This document shows, piece by piece, positions 62,581 to 64,000 of a stretch of 64,000 bases of DNA. Source of the stretch: Tetragonia tetragonoides (lineage: Eukaryota; Streptophyta; Magnoliopsida; Caryophyllales; Aizoaceae); assembly GCA_038025085.1 (NCBI GenBank), contig CM076147.1, forward strand, positions 24,653,001 through 24,717,000, given 5' to 3'. The stretch's first letter is position 1. Every line of letters starts with the position of its first letter. The translations under genes were made by a program, and so were the position numbers. The notes beneath the pieces are model-generated. The model worked only from the letters and a program-made list of their open reading frames with translations, was not told where the DNA came from and did not search any database.

Positions 62581-63955
62581 TGTAGACACCCTAATCGGTT
62601 CTCATCCCCTGGCACTGCAACGCCCGATGATGATGGTAATGGATTAAAATCGACATAAGTAGAAAAGGACATTGCTCAGAAATCTAGACCAAATTCCTTG
62701 AAACCTCAGTCTTTGGATAGCCCTTGTTATAAGGATTCCAACGCCTTTGACCTTGCCTCAATAAGGCTCCCGGACCAAGAGATATCGCGTCTCAAAGATT
62801 TGGGTCAAAACCGCTCAATCCCGACCCCCTGGGTCAGCCCAAGGGCAATTTCGTAATTTACTGAGAACAAAAAGTCAAAAAACCCTAGGCACGCGCGCGC
62901 CTCTGGGCGAAGCGGCTGACGTTGTCAGTCCGGCGGCACACGCGTGACAGTGGGGGCCCTCTGGGCAGCCGCTGGCCCCAGCTGCCTTCCGTGTGGCCGC
63001 TGGGCCTGTTATTTGGCTGGGCCGAGTTTTGGCGCGGGGTTTCTTACCCTAAGCCCCTAATTCCGTCCCCTAACTCTATAAATACTCCTTTTCACCCTCT
63101 TTTGAGAGAGGTTGGTCAGCTCATAGTTTTGAGAGCATTGAGAGCACATATTTCCCTAAATCAAAGAGAATTCAGATTTTTGAAGACTCAAGCAAGCATT
63201 GTACCTAACCTAGCACCCAAGATTGAAGAGTAATTCCAATTCTACTAGTCCCGTTCGAATAGAACGTCCAGGTTAACCATCCTGAGGGCCTAAATTCTTT
63301 ATTAAATCTCTTATTTATTGTCTATTAATCATGTTTTATTTAGCTTTTGATTATGGTTGAGTAAATCTGCATGTTTGGGTCTTTGTATATAATTATGCAT
63401 AATTAGTTAATTTAAAGTTAGCATCTTTTTATTAGTTTATGCAAGTTTGCATCTTTTTATAGTTTTTTGCATGCATATAGCAACCTCATAGGTTTATTTT
63501 AGCATAAAGTTGATATCTTTGCATTGTTCTTCCTTTGAAGTTACTAACAAATTTATTGATACGCATATGCAATATTTGGCGCGTTTAGCAAAGTACGGTA
63601 GGTTGGAGCGTCAATTTATTGTTCCTATATCTTGTTTAGACTTGATAATAGTATGCATGTGAATTGGATATAAATTGTGCAAAGTGATAACATAGGTAAT
63701 TTGGTTGTCTCTAACCCGCCTAGTTAATTTAGGATCTTGGACGACCGGATTTATTTGGAACCATATAGCGTAAATAAATATTTGGCATGGATAAGCTTAG
63801 TAGAGGTCGTTTATACGGGCGCTTTAGATGAGATTCGTTTTGTTTATGTCATACCTACACCCCCGAACTCAATATTTAGTCCCCATGGGCATGAGTCAAT
63901 TCCCAATAAGAACAGGGTGCACTTTTTGATGGTTTTCAATTGTCCCCTAAAAATT
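62581..63955 (+). repeat. 5' LTR of a Tat/Ogre-like Ty3-gypsy element
   Basis: It begins tgtagacacc, the usual Tat/Ogre LTR start. A promoter follows (ctataaatactcc at 63076-63088), then a leader region. Near the end is cccatgggcatgagtcaattcccaataag and then a primer-site-like ttggtggcgactt, as in Tat/Ogre elements. The exact 3' boundary is uncertain by about 20 bp. The internal region lies beyond the window. Confidence 0.7.
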
Positions 63956-63975
63956 GGTGGCGACTTCTTTATTTG
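63956..63975 (+). other. probable primer-binding site of the Tat/Ogre-like element
   Basis: attggtggcgacttc just after the LTR resembles the tggcgactcc site used by Tat/Ogre elements (tRNA-Arg as I recall). One or two mismatches, so moderate confidence. Confidence 0.5.
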
Positions 63976-64000
63976 CAAATTGTTATTCCCCATAATTAAT

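Overview
The window is plant nuclear DNA, most likely from a eudicot. It is AT-rich, the two real genes are split by long introns with plant-type splice sites, and the rest is dominated by plant transposon lineages (L1 and RTE LINEs, Athila and Tat/Ogre Ty3-gypsy elements, a Tekay-like LTR, hAT and Stowaway MITEs, tRNA-derived SINEs and a Helitron-like end). I see no operon, CRISPR array or other prokaryotic system. A Caryophyllales origin is possible from the look of the repeats, but I cannot establish it.

Host genes. (1) 409-15003 (+): the 3' thirteen exons of a DEAD-box RNA helicase of the RH13/DDX24/Mak5 ribosome-biogenesis family. All helicase motifs are present; the N-terminal exon or exons lie left of the window. 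One intron uses a GC-AG splice pair. (2) 20667-26158 (-): a complete four-exon SR-protein kinase (SRPK) of 447 residues. Introns of both genes carry copies of one hAT-type MITE, each with an exact 8-bp target duplication. The helicase introns also hold a Stowaway MITE and SINEs.

Repeats, left to right. 16808-19525 is a terminal-inverted-repeat element split by a 5'-truncated L1 LINE. 26912 to about 39540 looks like a Helitron (minus orientation) containing a full-length but decayed L1 LINE (27634-37310, 17-bp target duplication). That L1 is itself split by an almost intact RTE LINE (28198-32941, 16-bp target duplication) with a 987-codon endonuclease/reverse transcriptase frame. 40366-49227 is a complete Athila-type LTR element (5-bp target duplication) that has gag and protease but no polymerase or integrase; a GC-rich proline-coding segment lies downstream of protease. 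It sits inside an older TIR element. 54566-59730 is a decayed Tat/Ogre-type gag-pol, cut in its protease by a 2.57-kb solo LTR (55190-57762) with a 5-bp target duplication. 62581 to the window end is the 5' LTR and primer-binding site of another Tat/Ogre-like element.

The window is therefore two housekeeping genes in an insertion-dense neighbourhood whose order of insertion can be read from target duplications. Nearly all premature stops in the retroelements are of the C-to-T / G-to-A type, as expected from decay of methylated DNA. I found no convincing new gene system. The most interesting points are the nested insertions, the RTE copy that is intact except for a missing catalytic histidine, the polymerase-less Athila element with its GC-rich cargo and palindromic promoter repeats, and the MITE pair shared by the two host genes.
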